From the NCBI RefSeq assembly GCF_003122385.1, contig NZ_CP029255.1, forward strand, positions 4,092,001 to 4,156,000: a DNA stretch of 64,000 nt, given 5' to 3'. Of the stretch, positions 41,651 to 50,753 are shown one piece after another (within the stretch, counting starts at the first letter, position 1; each line of letters opens with the position of its first letter). This DNA is from Flavobacterium crocinum. Lineage in GTDB: Bacteria > Bacteroidota > Bacteroidia > Flavobacteriales > Flavobacteriaceae. The position numbers and the translations under genes are program-made. Under the pieces are notes generated by a model. The model had not been told where the DNA came from. It searched no databases and was given only the letters and a program-made list of their open reading frames with translations.

Positions 41651-44182
41651 ATGCGAAAAATACAGGTACAAATCATTCTTTTATTTTTTCTAGGTTTTCA
41701 GATTTCGTTTGCACAGCAACCACAAAAACCAAATTCAGTTGAAATTTATAATCAAATCAAAAAATTAAACTTTTTAGGTTCAGTATTATATCTTGCTGCT
41801 CACCCTGATGATGAAAATACCAGAATGATTTCGTATTTAGCCAATGATATGAATGCAAGAACAGGTTATCTTTCTTTAACTCGCGGTGATGGCGGACAGA
41901 ATTTAATTGGCCCTCAATTACGCGAATTATTAGGAGTTATTAGAACTCAGGAATTAATTGAAGCCAGAAAAATAGACGGTGGAGAGCAATTTTTCTCTCG
42001 TGCCAATGATTTTGGTTTTTCCAAAAATCCAGATGAGACTTTAGATATTTGGGACAAAGATAAAGTCCTGGCCGATGTGGTTTGGACAATCAGAAAATTT
42101 CAGCCGGACATTATCATCAACAGATTTGATCATCGTTCACCGGGTACAACACATGGACACCACACCTCTTCTGCAATGTTGAGTGTTGAAAGTTTTAAAT
42201 TGACAAATGATCCAAAAGTTTATCCGGAACAATTGAAATTTGTAACGCCCTGGCAGGTGAAAAGACAGTTTTTTAATCCGTCCTGGTGGTTTTATGGAAG
42301 TCAGGAAAAATTTGACGCAGCCAACAAATCAAAATTCACAAAGTTAGAAACGGGTGTTTATTATACCGGAATTGGAAAATCCAATCAGGAAATTGCTGCT
42401 TTAAGCAGAAGCCGTCATCAATCTCAGGGTTTTGGTAGTACCGGAGTTCGTGGTGATGAAACGGAATATCTGGAATTAATTAATGGCGAAGCTCCAAAAG
42501 AACGCGATAATTTATTTGACGGAATTGATACAAGCTGGAATCGTGTTAAAAACGGAAAACCAATTGGGAATTTAATTTCATCCATTATTTCAAATTATAA
42601 TTTCAGTAATCCTTCTGCAAGTATTCCGGATTTGGTGAAAGCCTATTCTATGATAGAAGCTTTGGAGGACATACACTGGAAAACAATCAAAGCAGAGGCT
42701 ATTAAAAATATTATTGCATCTTGTTCCGGTCTTTATCTTGAAGCGGTTTCAAATGAACAGGAAGCAACGCCGGGAAGCACTATCAGATTAACTCTGGAAG
42801 CTATAAATAGATGCACTGTTGATATGCAGTTAGTCAGTATTACAACATTACCCGATAATAAAACAACTGTTCAAAACAGTATTTTGAAAAATAATAACGA
42901 CCAAAAGATTAATCTTCAGTTACAGCTTCCAAACAATGTAGAATATACGCAGCCGTATTGGTTAAAAGAAAAAGCAACTGTCGGAATGTACACTGTTTCG
43001 AATCAGGAAATTATAGGAATTCCTGATATTATCAGAGATACAAAAGTTGTTTTTAATGTAAAGATTGGTGGTGTTGAAATTCCATTTGAAAGAACAGTTG
43101 TATATAAATACAATGATGGTGTAAAAGGAGAAATGTATAATTTCCTTGATATTGTGCCGGAAGTTACAACTTCAATCCTGGAAAGAGTTTTGGTTTTTAG
43201 AGATACAAAAAGCAAAATGATTCCGGTAAAAGTTCGCGCAGGAAAAGACGGCGTAAAAGGAAATTTACAATTAGAACTGCCAAAAAGCTGGAATGTATCT
43301 CCAAAAGAAATTCCATTTACTTTAGACAAAAAAGGAAATGAACAGATTTTTTATTTTGAAGTAACACCACCAGTAAATCCTGAAGAAGTTACTGCAAAAA
43401 GTATTGCAACGGTTGATGGTAAACGCTTTGATAAAGATCAGACAATTATTGATTTCCCTCATATTACAAAACAAATGGTTTTAAAACCGGCAGAATCAAA
43501 ATGCATCAGAATTGATTTAAAGACTTCAGGAGATGCCATTGCTTACATTATGGGTGCGGGTGACGAAGTTCCTGAGAGTTTAAAACAAATGGGGTACAAA
43601 GTTTCTATTTTAAAACCTGAAGAAATTACACCTGAAAAATTAGATTCGTTCAGTACTGTAATCACTGGAGTTCGTGCCTACAATACTGTAAACGCATTAG
43701 CAAATAAACAAAGTATTCTTTTCAATTTTGTAAAAGGTGGCAAAAACATGATTGTTCAATATAATACAAACGGAAAACTGGTTACAGATAAAATCGCACC
43801 TTATCCGTTAAAATTATCGAATGATCGTGTGACGGAAGAAAATGCTAAAATTACTTTCTTAGCGCCAAATCATCCTGTTTTAAATACGCCTAATGAAATC
43901 AGTGCAAAAGATTTTGAAGGCTGGACACAAGAACAAGGTTTGTATTATCCAAATGAATATGATCCTGCCTTCACTCCTATTATATCATCACATGACAAAG
44001 GAGAATCGGCTAAAGATGGCGCTTTATTAGTAGCTCCATACGGAAAAGGATACTATATTTACACAGGTTTAAGTTTCTTTAGAGAATTACCGGAAGGAGT
44101 TTCCGGAGCTTATAGATTATTATCTAATATTATTTCGCTAAAACAGCCTCTTGAAGCCCCAAAACAAGACATAAAGCAATAA
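41651..44182 (+). CDS. Large secreted PIG-L/LmbE-family deacetylase
   Basis: 843 residues. Signal peptide to SFAQQ. The N-terminal 250 residues hold the PIG-L deacetylase fold: AAHPDDENTRMISYL with the catalytic AHPDDE motif (zinc ligands H, D, D), GDGGQNLIGP, and DHRSPGTTHGHHTSSAM, the second histidine cluster. The rest (about 330-840) is a series of strand-rich domains that could bind sugars. Such secreted LmbE-type enzymes remove acetyl groups from GlcNAc-containing glycans. Likely outer-envelope glycan processing; substrate unknown. It heads a unit with a small membrane peptide and a symporter. Confidence 0.82.
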   Translation: MRKIQVQIILLFFLGFQISFAQQPQKPNSVEIYNQIKKLNFLGSVLYLAAHPDDENTRMISYLANDMNARTGYLSLTRGDGGQNLIGPQLRELLGVIRTQELIEARKIDGGEQFFSRANDFGFSKNPDETLDIWDKDKVLADVVWTIRKFQPDIIINRFDHRSPGTTHGHHTSSAMLSVESFKLTNDPKVYPEQLKFVTPWQVKRQFFNPSWWFYGSQEKFDAANKSKFTKLETGVYYTGIGKSNQEIAALSRSRHQSQGFGSTGVRGDETEYLELINGEAPKERDNLFDGIDTSWNRVKNGKPIGNLISSIISNYNFSNPSASIPDLVKAYSMIEALEDIHWKTIKAEAIKNIIASCSGLYLEAVSNEQEATPGSTIRLTLEAINRCTVDMQLVSITTLPDNKTTVQNSILKNNNDQKINLQLQLPNNVEYTQPYWLKEKATVGMYTVSNQEIIGIPDIIRDTKVVFNVKIGGVEIPFERTVVYKYNDGVKGEMYNFLDIVPEVTTSILERVLVFRDTKSKMIPVKVRAGKDGVKGNLQLELPKSWNVSPKEIPFTLDKKGNEQIFYFEVTPPVNPEEVTAKSIATVDGKRFDKDQTIIDFPHITKQMVLKPAESKCIRIDLKTSGDAIAYIMGAGDEVPESLKQMGYKVSILKPEEITPEKLDSFSTVITGVRAYNTVNALANKQSILFNFVKGGKNMIVQYNTNGKLVTDKIAPYPLKLSNDRVTEENAKITFLAPNHPVLNTPNEISAKDFEGWTQEQGLYYPNEYDPAFTPIISSHDKGESAKDGALLVAPYGKGYYIYTGLSFFRELPEGVSGAYRLLSNIISLKQPLEAPKQDIKQ

Positions 44183-44186
44183 AATT

Positions 44187-44294
44187 ATGGAAGCTAAAAA
44201 ACAAAAAAAATGGAAAAAAAGCTATACCTATGTTTTGGTCGCTAATGCAATCTACATTGCTATTTTCTTTTTAATCATGCAATTATATTCTTAA
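44187..44294 (+). CDS. 35-residue single-pass membrane peptide
   Basis: ATG 44187 to TAA 44292-44294, 4 bp after the deacetylase stop and 3 bp before the symporter start. The peptide has a basic cytosolic head (EAKKQKKWKKSYTY) and one hydrophobic helix (VLVANAIYIAIFFLIMQLY). Small helper peptides of this kind precede symporters in other systems (YjcH with ActP). Short, so read as probable rather than proven. Confidence 0.6.
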   Translation: MEAKKQKKWKKSYTYVLVANAIYIAIFFLIMQLYS

Positions 44295-44297
44295 CCT

Positions 44298-46022
44298 ATG
44301 CAGCTATTTGACTGGATCGTACTTATTGTAACCTTATTATTTATTGTTGGATACGGCTCATGGAAAACCAGAGGGAGTAAAAACGTTGAGGATTTTATCT
44401 TAGGAAACAACGAAACACCTTGGTACACTGTCGGTCTTTCTGTTATGGCGACACAAGCCAGTGCGATTACATTTTTGTCTACACCAGGACAAGCGTATCA
44501 TGACGGAATGGGTTTTGTGCAATTCTATTTCGGATTGCCAATTGCTATGGTTGTGATTTGTTTGACTTTTATTCCGCTTTATCACAAAAGTAAAGTTTTT
44601 ACGGCCTATGAATTTTTAGAAAAGAGATTTGACGTTAAAACACGTTCTCTTGCAGCTATTTTATTTTTGGTGCAAAGAGGTTTAGGAACTGGATTAACTA
44701 TTTATGCACCAGCTATTATTTTATCTGCACTTCTTGGATGGAATTTAACTGTAATGAATATCATCATTGGAGTAATGGTAATTATTTATACTTTTTCAGG
44801 AGGAACTAAAGCAGTAAACGTAACACAGAAACAGCAGATGTTTGTAATCATGTCAGGAATGTTTATCACTTTTTTCCTGATTCTGCATTACCTGCCAAAC
44901 GATATGACTTTTAACAGCGCACTTCATATTGCCGGAGCAAATGATAAAATGAATATTGTTGATTTTTCTTTTGATCCTGAAGAAAAATATACGATTTGGA
45001 GTGGTATTACAGGAGGTTTTTTTCTTGCTCTTGCCTATTTTGGAACAGATCAATCGCAGGTTGGACGTTACTTGTCCGGAAAATCAGTTCGTGAAAGTCA
45101 GATGGGATTGATTATGAACGGTCTTTTAAAAGTTCCAATGCAATTCTTTATTCTTTTGACGGGAGTTATGGTATTTGTGTTTTTTCAGTTCAATCCTGTT
45201 CCCTTAAATTTTAATCCGAATAACAAAACAACTATTGAAAAATCAGCATTTAAAGAAGAATATGCTGTACTGGAAAAAAAACTGGAAAAACTTTCTGAAG
45301 ATAAAAAAGTAATTAATCTTTTGTACATCGACCAGTTGAATCAGGATTATGATAATCCGATTTTACGAAAAGAACTGGTTGCTTTATCCAACAAAGAAAA
45401 AGATTTAAGAGACAAAGCAAAAGAAATTATTTCAAGAGCCGATAGTAATGCAGAAACTAATGACAAAGATTATGTATTCTTTCACTTTATCCTAAATTAT
45501 CTTCCAAAAGGACTTATCGGATTGTTATTAGCCGTTATTCTTTCTGCTGCCATGTCGTCAACGGCGTCAGGACTAACTGCATTAGCTTCTACAACAGCAA
45601 TTGATATTTACAAACGAAATGTAAAAGGCGAAAAATCCGAAAAGCATTATCTAAACGCAACAAAATTCTTTACTCTTTTCTGGGGAGTTGTGGCTATACT
45701 TTTTGCTTGTGTGGGAACTTTGTTTGAAAACTTAATTCAGCTTGTAAATATTATTGGCTCAATATTCTACGGAACTGTTTTGGGAATATTTTTGGTTGCT
45801 TTTTATACAAAAAGAGTTCAGGCCAAACCAATGTTTATTAGTGCTATCATTAGTCAATTGACCATTTTTGTAATTTACTATTTTATGGTTTATCATCAGG
45901 AAAAATTGGGTTATTTATGGCTGAATTTTATTGGTGCAATCTTGACTATTGTTTTGGCGGTATTGTTACAGTTTTTGTTTTTTAGAGGGAAAAATGACGA
46001 AAATGATCTTGTTTTAGAATAA
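44298..46022 (+). CDS. Sodium:solute symporter (SSS/SGLT family)
   Basis: 574 residues, about 13 membrane segments. Start LFDWIVLIVTLLFIVGYGSWKTRGSKNVEDFILGN and WYTVGLSVMATQASAITFLSTPGQAY are SSS motifs, and DQSQVGRYLSGKSVRESQMG the middle motif. A long loop (about 305-395) carries a charged helical stretch. Importing partner: sugar, acetylated sugar or carboxylate by Na+. With the deacetylase it might take up the released product. Operon position supports that link. Confidence 0.82.
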   Translation: MQLFDWIVLIVTLLFIVGYGSWKTRGSKNVEDFILGNNETPWYTVGLSVMATQASAITFLSTPGQAYHDGMGFVQFYFGLPIAMVVICLTFIPLYHKSKVFTAYEFLEKRFDVKTRSLAAILFLVQRGLGTGLTIYAPAIILSALLGWNLTVMNIIIGVMVIIYTFSGGTKAVNVTQKQQMFVIMSGMFITFFLILHYLPNDMTFNSALHIAGANDKMNIVDFSFDPEEKYTIWSGITGGFFLALAYFGTDQSQVGRYLSGKSVRESQMGLIMNGLLKVPMQFFILLTGVMVFVFFQFNPVPLNFNPNNKTTIEKSAFKEEYAVLEKKLEKLSEDKKVINLLYIDQLNQDYDNPILRKELVALSNKEKDLRDKAKEIISRADSNAETNDKDYVFFHFILNYLPKGLIGLLLAVILSAAMSSTASGLTALASTTAIDIYKRNVKGEKSEKHYLNATKFFTLFWGVVAILFACVGTLFENLIQLVNIIGSIFYGTVLGIFLVAFYTKRVQAKPMFISAIISQLTIFVIYYFMVYHQEKLGYLWLNFIGAILTIVLAVLLQFLFFRGKNDENDLVLE

Positions 46023-46025
46023 AAC

Positions 46026-46520
46026 ATGACTTACAAATTATCATTCATATTATTTCTTTGCTTTTGCTTTTATGTAAACAGTCAAAATAATGATAATAGT
46101 AATGTAATTGAAGATCGTTCTATTTCAGCACAGCTTTTTGTAAAATATTTTCGGAATTTAAATCAGGGTGCCGAAATATTTGAAAAATACCCCGCTCTAA
46201 AAAGTGGAAAAGTAAAGTTTTGTTCACTTCTTGAATGCATGTACTTAAACGCTTATAAAGAAGAGGATATAAAATTTGCTGCAAAACAAAGATTAATTGG
46301 TATTGCGACTCAACTTTATAACGAAGGAACACCTGTTTATTTAATTATGGGGCTGGATAGTTATTTAACAGCTAAAGAAAGAAATCTAAATTTAGAAGAT
46401 GATAATCATATTGTTTATATTAATTATGGCGAATGTACAAATCCGTCATACTTAAGAGAAGCAGCAGAAATTGTAAACAGACAAACTCATTCTTTGATCA
46501 ACAAAACTGTTTCAAAATAA
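46026..46520 (+). CDS. Secreted protein of unknown function
   Basis: 164 residues. Signal peptide ending in YVNSQ; mature part helical and strand-mixed, with two Cys pairs (KVKFCSLLECMYL and YGECTNPSYL). No family recognised. It starts 3 bp after the symporter stop and so is the last gene of the deacetylase/symporter unit. Confidence 0.65.
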   Translation: MTYKLSFILFLCFCFYVNSQNNDNSNVIEDRSISAQLFVKYFRNLNQGAEIFEKYPALKSGKVKFCSLLECMYLNAYKEEDIKFAAKQRLIGIATQLYNEGTPVYLIMGLDSYLTAKERNLNLEDDNHIVYINYGECTNPSYLREAAEIVNRQTHSLINKTVSK

Positions 46521-46527
46521 TCCTTAT

Positions 46528-46610
46528 GCCCCAGCCCTGATGGAAGCGGCATCCTTTTTCTGGCTCCTTTAGCCAGGAAAAGATATAGCGGACAGCAGGA
46601 ATTAGCTCCT
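46528..46610. repeat. GC-rich structured intergenic block
   Basis: About 83 bp, roughly half G+C in an AT-rich genome, with a clear hairpin CTGGCT (46560-46565) / AGCCAG (46571-46576) and T-rich and A-rich flanks that extend it. I remember near-identical blocks in intergenic regions of other Flavobacterium genomes. No coding frame. Candidate repeat or small structured RNA. Confidence 0.65.
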
Positions 46611-46742
46611 TAAAAATCATGATACTAAATCCAAAAATAATTCTCCTTCAATTGTAATTAAAAAATGCTATTTTAGTCGTACGAAAAATAATCTTAAAAA
46701 AGATTAGCCAAAAACAACCTTCAACCAAACCAAAAGTTGTAA

Positions 46743-47345
46743 ATGAAAATTTCAGACGATTTAGAAAAATTATTGCCATTTGGTTATCTTTTCCTAATTT
46801 TAATGGGAATACTAAAAGACAGTATTTATTATTATCAATTCGGAATCAATATTTTAAGATATTCCACCATAATGGATGTTTTAATAAGTCCAATAGCTGA
46901 ATTCACTTCAAATCCAATTATTTTAGGTGCTATAATTACGCTTTTTGTCCTCCATTTTTATCTTCCTAGATATTTGGCTAAAAATAAAGACAAACAATTT
47001 GTCAAAAGATCATTTGAACTAAAATCGACTGACGAATTATCTGAAGCAGAAACTAAAAGTTACTACAACGGAATCGCTATCAAATCTCTTGTAATTTTTT
47101 TATTATCGTTTTTCTTGGGCTACGGATTAGCTGGTGGCTATTTTGGAACAAAAAAATTAAAAGAAAACAGATTAGAATATAGTTATAAACTTGATTTTAA
47201 TGAAGGAGAATCAAAAAATGTATTTTTGATTGGGAATAACAGTTTGTACTATTTTTATTTTGTAAAGGGGGACAAAAAAGTAAAAATTACACCTTTGGCC
47301 TCTATAAAAAATATTGAGCTTATTGAAAATAAGATGATTGATTAG
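46743..47345 (+). CDS. Membrane protein of unknown function
   Basis: 200 residues, three or four hydrophobic segments (about 12-25, 60-75, 115-130), and a C-terminal cytosolic or periplasmic strand domain (LDFNEGESKNVFLIGNNSLYYFYFV). No family recognised. Followed 37 bp later by a four-helix membrane protein and probably co-transcribed with it. Confidence 0.6.
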   Translation: MKISDDLEKLLPFGYLFLILMGILKDSIYYYQFGINILRYSTIMDVLISPIAEFTSNPIILGAIITLFVLHFYLPRYLAKNKDKQFVKRSFELKSTDELSEAETKSYYNGIAIKSLVIFLLSFFLGYGLAGGYFGTKKLKENRLEYSYKLDFNEGESKNVFLIGNNSLYYFYFVKGDKKVKITPLASIKNIELIENKMID

Positions 47346-47382
47346 AATTTTCTACTTTTTTAATTTCCCAAAAAACATTGTT

Positions 47383-48009
47383 ATGAAAGATTTAAAAAAA
47401 TACAGCAACAAAACTAAAGCTGCTTTTATTCTATTGATAGTGATGCTTTTAATTTTATTGGGAAATTTCAACACGCTTCAAAATTCTAAGAATGTAAACG
47501 ATAATATTAACGCTATTTATAAAGATCGTTTGGTTGTAGCGCATTATATTTTTCAATATTCCAAACAACTTCATTTTATTAAAGCTGAAGCTGAAAAACT
47601 GAATTTGAGCGATAACACCAAAAGAACAGAAATCACCCATACTTTAGATATCGTTCATAACATCGATGATTTGTATGCTAAAACAGTTCTGACAAATAAA
47701 GAAAAACAATACTTTGATGCTTTTTTGATTTCCTGTAAAGAAATTAATAATCAGCTTGAGAATAAAAATTGGTCGCAAATTGTTGTTTCTAGTGAAGAAG
47801 CTCTAAAAACACTAGAATCTTTATCACATATTCAAATTGAAGAAGGTAAAGCAAAACTTGCTGCTGCCAATGCAATGTACAGTAAAAATAATAGTATCGG
47901 TCAATTACAAATTGCTTTGCTTATTATTTTGGGCGGAATAACAGTTTATCTTTTAATTAAAAAAATAAAGAAAACAGTAAAAATTCCTGAGCCGCCTAGT
48001 TTGAATTAA
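47383..48009 (+). CDS. Stand-alone four-helix-bundle MCP-type sensor-like membrane protein
   Basis: 208 residues from ATG 47383; the longer frame needs a TTG (47338). Two membrane helices (KTKAAFILLIVMLLILLGNFN and IALLIILGGITVYLLI) bracket a helical periplasmic region of about 125 residues (KNVNDNINAIYKDRLVVAHYIFQYSKQLHFIKAEAEKL and on) that looks like the 4HB_MCP chemoreceptor sensor domain. No signalling or HAMP domain follows; the protein ends a few residues after helix 2. Confidence 0.6.
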   Translation: MKDLKKYSNKTKAAFILLIVMLLILLGNFNTLQNSKNVNDNINAIYKDRLVVAHYIFQYSKQLHFIKAEAEKLNLSDNTKRTEITHTLDIVHNIDDLYAKTVLTNKEKQYFDAFLISCKEINNQLENKNWSQIVVSSEEALKTLESLSHIQIEEGKAKLAAANAMYSKNNSIGQLQIALLIILGGITVYLLIKKIKKTVKIPEPPSLN

Positions 48010-48047
48010 AAATTCCAATTTTTTAAATTCCTATAGGAACTTGAAAA

Positions 48048-48172
48048 TTTAACCGCAAAGTACGCAAGTTTCTTTTAATATGCTTGCTTATTAAAAAACG
48101 CAAAGTTCGCAAAGCTTTGTCAAAAAAAACTTTGCGAAACTTGCGTAATTCTTTGCGTGCTTTGCGGTTAAA
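48048..48172. repeat. 125-bp palindromic intergenic repeat, copy 2
   Basis: Outer arms 48048-48069 (TTTAACCGCAAAGTACGCAA and on) and 48151-48172 pair with two mismatches; interior with more CGCAAAG and CTTTGCG words. As at 13816-13937, it lies between two convergent genes. Confidence 0.8.
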
Positions 48173-48245
48173 AAAAAATCCCAAAACGAGAAAGCCTTGG
48201 AATTTGTAATTTAAAAAATTGAAAAATATAATTCGAAGAATTATT

Positions 48246-49088
48246 TTATCTGCTCCACTCAGCGATACTGTCTTTGTTCAATTTTACGTAATCTGTATTA
48301 TTTGCGGCTTCAGCAGCTGCTAACGAAGCTTTTGCAGTTTCAATAGCACCTTTTTTATCACCTTGTTTTGCCTGAATCAAAGATTTTAATCTTGAAACAT
48401 AATATGGTTTATCAGAACTCATATCCAAAGCTTTGTCTACATAAGTTCTGGCAGTTTCAATATTTCCGTTAGCCTGGAACAAATATTGTGAAGCAGCATA
48501 ATAATCGTTCCATGTTGGTCCGGCTAAAGCTTTATCGATACTTGCTGTTGCAATTTTAGCTGTAGGAACTTCGAATTTTAGCGCCACGTGAGAGTTTTCC
48601 CAAGCCATTTCCAAATATCCAAAGTTAGGATCTAAACTGTTAATTCCAATTGTAAAAGTCTCTACTGGAGTTGGTAAAGCATCTTCTTTTACAGTAGTTT
48701 TTAAAGCTACATAAGCATCACTCCAGTTTTCAGGTAATCCCCAGTTATCTGTAGAAAGATAGAAAATAACATCCCAGCTTTCGATTCTAGGCACTGTATA
48801 AATAGCGTATTTTCCTTTTTTTAATGTTTTTCCATCAATAACGACATCGTCACCAAAGTTGATTATTGTATTTTCATTAGCTCCAGTTCTCCATAATTTC
48901 CCAAATGGAACTAAATTTCCGAAAACAGCTCTTCCTCTGGCACCTGGTCTTGAATAGGTAACTTCAACATCAGTTAAACCAACAGTTTGTTTAATATATC
49001 CTTTTGGGCTCGCTTGTGGAGTTTTTACTTGTGCTTCTGATGCTAATGGTGCTAAGATCAGTGCGAAAGCAATAAGTAGTTTTTTCAT
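48246..49088 (-). CDS. DUF2911 domain-containing protein
   Basis: 280 residues. Signal peptide to SEAQ. The DUF2911 domain covers about 30-180: ASPKGYIKQTVGLTDVEVTYSRPGARGR, VPFGKLWRTGANENTIINF and GKYAIYTVPRIESWDVIFY. The C-terminal 90 residues look like tetratricopeptide-type helices (NGNIETARTYVDKALDMSSDKPYYVSRLKSLIQAK). Found widely in Bacteroidota; function unknown. Confidence 0.82.
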   Translation of the reverse strand: MKKLLIAFALILAPLASEAQVKTPQASPKGYIKQTVGLTDVEVTYSRPGARGRAVFGNLVPFGKLWRTGANENTIINFGDDVVIDGKTLKKGKYAIYTVPRIESWDVIFYLSTDNWGLPENWSDAYVALKTTVKEDALPTPVETFTIGINSLDPNFGYLEMAWENSHVALKFEVPTAKIATASIDKALAGPTWNDYYAASQYLFQANGNIETARTYVDKALDMSSDKPYYVSRLKSLIQAKQGDKKGAIETAKASLAAAEAANNTDYVKLNKDSIAEWSR

Positions 49089-49111
49089 TATTTTACGTTT
49101 TTTATTTTATT

Positions 49112-49139
49112 CAAATTTACAAATTCAATTACCGAACAA
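49112..49139 (-). promoter_or_regulatory. Promoter of the DUF2911 gene
   Basis: On the minus strand TTG (49139-49137), 17 nt, TAAATTTG (49119-49112): full consensus. Start of transcription near 49106, 18 bp before the ATG. Confidence 0.65.
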
Positions 49140-49158
49140 ATGTTAAATTTAATATAAT

Positions 49159-49821
49159 TCAGGCTTCGATCTGTGATATTTTCTGAGCATTTAATTCATT
49201 AAAATGATCTATAACTAAGTCAGCTTCACTATAATCTTGTAGATTCGAATGCTGACTTCTGTAACCTACACAGTAAATTCCTGCTGCTTTTGCTGCTTTT
49301 ATTCCGTTTGTGCTATCTTCAATAATAATGCAGTTTTCTTTTGGTGCGATAGATAAAGAAGCCGCATGATTAAATATTGCAGGATTTGGTTTTGACTGAG
49401 GAAAATCTTCTCCACTCACAATATGCGTAAAGTATTGGTGAAGGTTGAATCTTGTAAAAACGCGATCAATAGTTACTTTAGATGCTGATGAAGCTAAGAT
49501 TAATTGTATTCCGTTATGAAATAAATCTTTAATTAAATCCTCTACTCCATCCAAAAGATATAAATCTTCTTTGGTATCAAAAGCGTCATTAAAAATATTT
49601 CGTTTTCTTTGAATCAAATCTTCTACTTCCTGCTCTACGGACGGAAAATATCCTTTTAATGCCTGAAATGTATTTCTGGTAGAAAATCCGGTAAATGAAG
49701 TGTACATTTCTTCGGGAACTTCTATATTCAATTCTGAAAATTGTAAATAATAAGCATAACGATGAACGGGTTCTGTGTCTACAATAACACCGTCCATATC
49801 AAAAATTACTGTTTTAATCAT
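49159..49821 (-). CDS. HAD-family phosphatase/beta-phosphoglucomutase-like
   Basis: 220 residues. Nucleophile motif VIFDMDGVIVDTEP (Asp8, Asp10), a helical cap domain (about 15-85), motif II LILASSASKVTID, Lys in SKPNPAIF, and IIEDSTNGIKAAKAAG (motif IV). Two-domain subclass I HAD: sugar-phosphate phosphatases or beta-phosphoglucomutases, substrate not predictable. Confidence 0.82.
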   Translation of the reverse strand: MIKTVIFDMDGVIVDTEPVHRYAYYLQFSELNIEVPEEMYTSFTGFSTRNTFQALKGYFPSVEQEVEDLIQRKRNIFNDAFDTKEDLYLLDGVEDLIKDLFHNGIQLILASSASKVTIDRVFTRFNLHQYFTHIVSGEDFPQSKPNPAIFNHAASLSIAPKENCIIIEDSTNGIKAAKAAGIYCVGYRSQHSNLQDYSEADLVIDHFNELNAQKISQIEA

Positions 49822-49830
49822 TTTTTTTTT

Positions 49831-50001
49831 AAGTTTCTAAGATTCTGAGATACTAAGATACTAAGATTCTAAGGTTTCTCTCTTCTGTATTTAACTTTGT
49901 CAAAGTTTGCTTTTAGTTGTATTTGTCTAAGATTCAAAACATAAGATTCAGTCTAGCAACTTAAAAAAACTTAGCAACTAAGAATCTTAGCATCTTAGAA
50001 T
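49831..50001. repeat. TCTAAGAT-type repeats with inverted copies
   Basis: TTCTAAGATTCTGAGATACT and tandem relatives at 49834-49874 are mirrored by CTAAGAATCTTAGCATCTTAG-type text at 49977-50001. The 170-bp block could fold into a large hairpin after tcdA. Confidence 0.65.
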
Positions 50002-50002
50002 C

Positions 50003-50716
50003 TTATTTAGTAAGCAAATGTCTAATCACTGTTTCTGCTGCATGTAGGCCAAATAATCCTGGCATATAGCTGTTTGTTCCGTAGAAAGACTTTTTAAAGT
50101 TTTTTCCGTCGGTTAATTTTAAGCTTTTTTCGTCCTGAATTTCAGAAGAAAAAACCACTTTCAGTTTGTTGATTTTTGCCTCTTTTAAGCGTTTGCGAAT
50201 TGTTTTCGAAAAGTAACAGTTGATCGTTTTAGAAATGTCTGTCACCTTTACTTTCGAAGCCAACATTTTTCCTCCGGCCCCCATACTGCTGATGATTTTC
50301 ACTCTTTTGCGTTTAGCAGCAATAATCAGATTTAATTTTGGAGTGATACTGTCAATACAGTCCAAAACATAATCAAATTCTGGAGAAACAATTTCAAAAG
50401 CACGTTCCGGAGAAAGAAATTCCTGTACTCTTGTTAAATTTAATTCCGGATTAATATCCATTAAACGATCCCCAACGATCTTAATTTTTGGCTGTCCAAC
50501 TGTTGAATGTAAAGCAGGCAACTGTCTGTTGATATTGGTAATATCCACAACATCACCATCAACAATTGTCATATTTCCAACTCCTGCTCTAGCTAAAAAT
50601 TCTGCTGCAAAAGATCCAACTCCGCCCAGTCCTACAACTAAAATATTAGATTTTTGTAAATTTTCCAATCCTTCTTTTGTAAACAAAAGCTCAGCTCTTT
50701 CTGTCCATTCTGCCAT
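50003..50716 (-). CDS. tcdA: tRNA threonylcarbamoyladenosine dehydratase (TcdA)
   Basis: 237 residues of the ThiF/E1-like fold. LVVGLGGVGSFAAEFLARAGV (ATP-binding, about 26-46), VDGDVVDITNINRQLPAL, LDCIDSITPK and SSMGAGGKMLASKVKVTDISKT match TcdA (CsdL), which makes cyclic t6A37 in tRNA. The C-terminal end lacks the extra Cys domain of ThiF/MoeB enzymes. Lies 37 bp from the TatD-like gene. Confidence 0.85.
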   Translation of the reverse strand: MAEWTERAELLFTKEGLENLQKSNILVVGLGGVGSFAAEFLARAGVGNMTIVDGDVVDITNINRQLPALHSTVGQPKIKIVGDRLMDINPELNLTRVQEFLSPERAFEIVSPEFDYVLDCIDSITPKLNLIIAAKRKRVKIISSMGAGGKMLASKVKVTDISKTINCYFSKTIRKRLKEAKINKLKVVFSSEIQDEKSLKLTDGKNFKKSFYGTNSYMPGLFGLHAAETVIRHLLTK

Positions 50717-50753
50717 ATATTCTTTTTTTTTCAGGTTTCAAGTTTCATGTTTT

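Noticed and set aside
47338..47382. TTG start for the four-helix membrane protein
   Set aside because: ATG 47383 follows the upstream stop at a normal distance and begins with a basic head before the first helix.
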